Source: JBMYTN01 sp049604415 (GTDB lineage: Bacteria > Pseudomonadota > Alphaproteobacteria > Rhodospirillales > Rhodospirillaceae). From it: a DNA stretch of 7,173 bases. Below, piece after piece: positions 6,281-7,173 of this stretch. The stretch spans positions 1 to 7,173 of the forward strand of contig JBMYTN010000085.1 in NCBI GenBank assembly GCA_049604415.1, in the 5' to 3' direction. The notes under the pieces were generated by a model that saw only the letters and a program-made list of their open reading frames with translations, was not told the origin of the DNA and ran no database searches. Positions within the stretch are counted from its first letter, which is position 1, and every line of letters begins with the position of its first letter. The position numbers and the translations under genes were made by a program.

Positions 6281-7093
6281 ATGACCCGTGATGTGATCGG
6301 CAGTGTTGTCATACCCGCCTTTAATGCGGAACGATTTTTGGCGGCCTCGGTGGGGTCTGCCTTGGCCTCCATCGACCATTGCGCCACCGTCCTGGATGCC
6401 TTTGCGCCGGAAGACATGCGGGTGGTGATCGTCGATGATGGCTCTAGCGATAACACCGAGGCCCTAGCCCAAGACTTGGCGGCGCAGGACCCCCGGGTGT
6501 TGTTGGTCTTGGGCCGGGAGAATGGCGGGGCCGGCCCGGCGCGCAATGCTGGGGCGGCGGCGGCCCCGGGTGAGATCCTGTTCTACCTGGATGCCGATGA
6601 CCGGTTTTTGCCCGACCATGTTTGCGGCTGTCTGTTGGCGTTGTTGGGGGCGCCGGAGGTCGGCTTCGTCCAATCCGGGATCGCCTTGCCCGAGGTGGTC
6701 GACCCGGACTGGAAGACCGCGCTGGAGCGCAGCGTGGTGTTCAATATTGCCCTGTGGAAGGACTGCCACGACTTTGTTGGCGGCTTCCTGGAAACGCCGG
6801 AGCTGAAAACATTGCGCTGCGAGGATGTGCTCTACCGCCGGGCCCTGTTCCACTGGTTCCAGGGCCGGACCGTGGGCGCAGAAACCGTGGCCCATAGCCG
6901 CCATCCGGGCAATGCCTTTGACCGGCAGAGGGACCGCTTTGCGGGCGATCCTGACGCTTTGGATGATCTGGACGGTCCGGAGCGGGCGGTCTGGCCGCAG
7001 ATTGAGGCTGCGGCACGGGCGCAGGCCGCTGCGGTGGCCGCCCGGGTTGCCAGCTATGAAGGGCCAGTGCCGCTGCTCGGTCCGGGGGATTAG
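6281..7093 (+). CDS. Family 2 glycosyltransferase (GT-A fold)
   Basis: A 270-residue protein with a complete GT2 core, transferring a sugar from a nucleotide-sugar donor to an unknown acceptor, probably at the cytoplasmic side for a surface polysaccharide or glycolipid. Visible motifs: SVVIPAFNAERFL (8-20), VDDGSSDNT (51-59) for the nucleotide, ENGGAGPARNAG (80-91), YLDADD (102-107) with the metal-binding DxD, and CEDVLYRR (180-187) with the ED pair expected of the catalytic base. No signal peptide or membrane segment is evident. The C-terminus (236-258) is alanine-rich and probably helical. The ATG at 6281 is chosen because the core begins seven residues later, as usual; in-frame TTG (6224) and GTG (6263) would add up to 19 residues. 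None has a clear ribosome site. Divergent from soxB and without an evident metabolic link to it. Donor and acceptor cannot be inferred. Confidence 0.88.
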   Translation: MTRDVIGSVVIPAFNAERFLAASVGSALASIDHCATVLDAFAPEDMRVVIVDDGSSDNTEALAQDLAAQDPRVLLVLGRENGGAGPARNAGAAAAPGEILFYLDADDRFLPDHVCGCLLALLGAPEVGFVQSGIALPEVVDPDWKTALERSVVFNIALWKDCHDFVGGFLETPELKTLRCEDVLYRRALFHWFQGRTVGAETVAHSRHPGNAFDRQRDRFAGDPDALDDLDGPERAVWPQIEAAARAQAAAVAARVASYEGPVPLLGPGD

Positions 7094-7096
7094 AGC

Positions 7097-7114
7097 CCTA
7101 TTCGATCTAATAGG
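7097..7114. repeat. Near-perfect 18-base palindrome after the glycosyltransferase
   Basis: CCTATTCGATCTAATAGG: 16 of 18 bases are symmetric about a central GATC, the mismatched pair being the C and T that flank it. It starts four bases after the glycosyltransferase stop. As RNA it would form a six-base-pair stem with a six-base loop, followed by a loosely U-rich stretch, so it could be a weak terminator. As DNA it resembles a dimeric regulator's operator. A further GATC follows at 7114-7117, so ATT-C-GATC and GATC-AAT form an alternative dyad around TAATAG. Confidence 0.5.
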
Positions 7115-7173
7115 ATCAATTCTGTTTCTCGATTGGGGTGTACGATCCAGCGGTCAGTCGGTCGCGGAGCGAT

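Noticed and set aside
6170..6546. Minus-strand frames of 69 and 113 codons upstream of soxB
   Set aside because: Both lie opposite the glycosyltransferase core motifs and have no domain of their own; they are shadows rather than a further operon gene.

Overview
This GC-rich window is almost fully coding. It looks like chromosomal DNA from an alphaproteobacterium, possibly Rhodospirillales-like. That placement rests on the GC-rich third positions, the soxBDAG gene order and the style of the proteins; no rRNA, tRNA or marker gene confirms it. No mobile element, CRISPR array or RNA gene was seen.

Layout: positions 1-151 are a short edge region with inverted repeats, a weak terminator candidate and no convincing gene. 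From 6173 down to 152 runs one tightly packed minus-strand operon, transcribed in the order soxB (6173-4908), soxD (4888-4631), soxA (4631-1395), soxG (1398-778), then a CDP-alcohol phosphatidyltransferase gene (769-152). The soxD/soxA junction overlaps as TGATG, the soxA/soxG junction overlaps as ATGA, and the last two genes are 8 bases apart. A 107-base divergent gap separates soxB from a plus-strand family 2 glycosyltransferase (6281-7093). The last 80 bases carry a near-perfect 18-base palindrome.

The four sox genes encode a heterotetrameric sarcosine oxidase. Classical enzymes oxidise N-methylglycine to glycine and pass the one-carbon unit to tetrahydrofolate as 5,10-methylene-THF, with H2O2 as co-product. 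Here the beta subunit looks canonical (GGGGHG FAD fold, RHD histidine for covalent FMN, GGFKATP near the C-terminus). The alpha and delta subunits do not. In SoxA, three signature motifs of the folate-binding aminomethyltransferase half appear eroded in gap-free alignment to the family pattern I remember, and there are two low-complexity inserts. SoxD keeps its CxxC...HxxxC zinc ligands, but the segment between the pairs is about 22 residues shorter than in classical SoxD. This is the best candidate for something new in the window: a divergent heterotetrameric amine oxidase whose folate chemistry may be altered or lost. The family comparisons are from memory and need an alignment.

The phosphatidyltransferase is probably co-transcribed with sox, an uncommon pairing. 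The divergent glycosyltransferase has no evident link to sarcosine metabolism.
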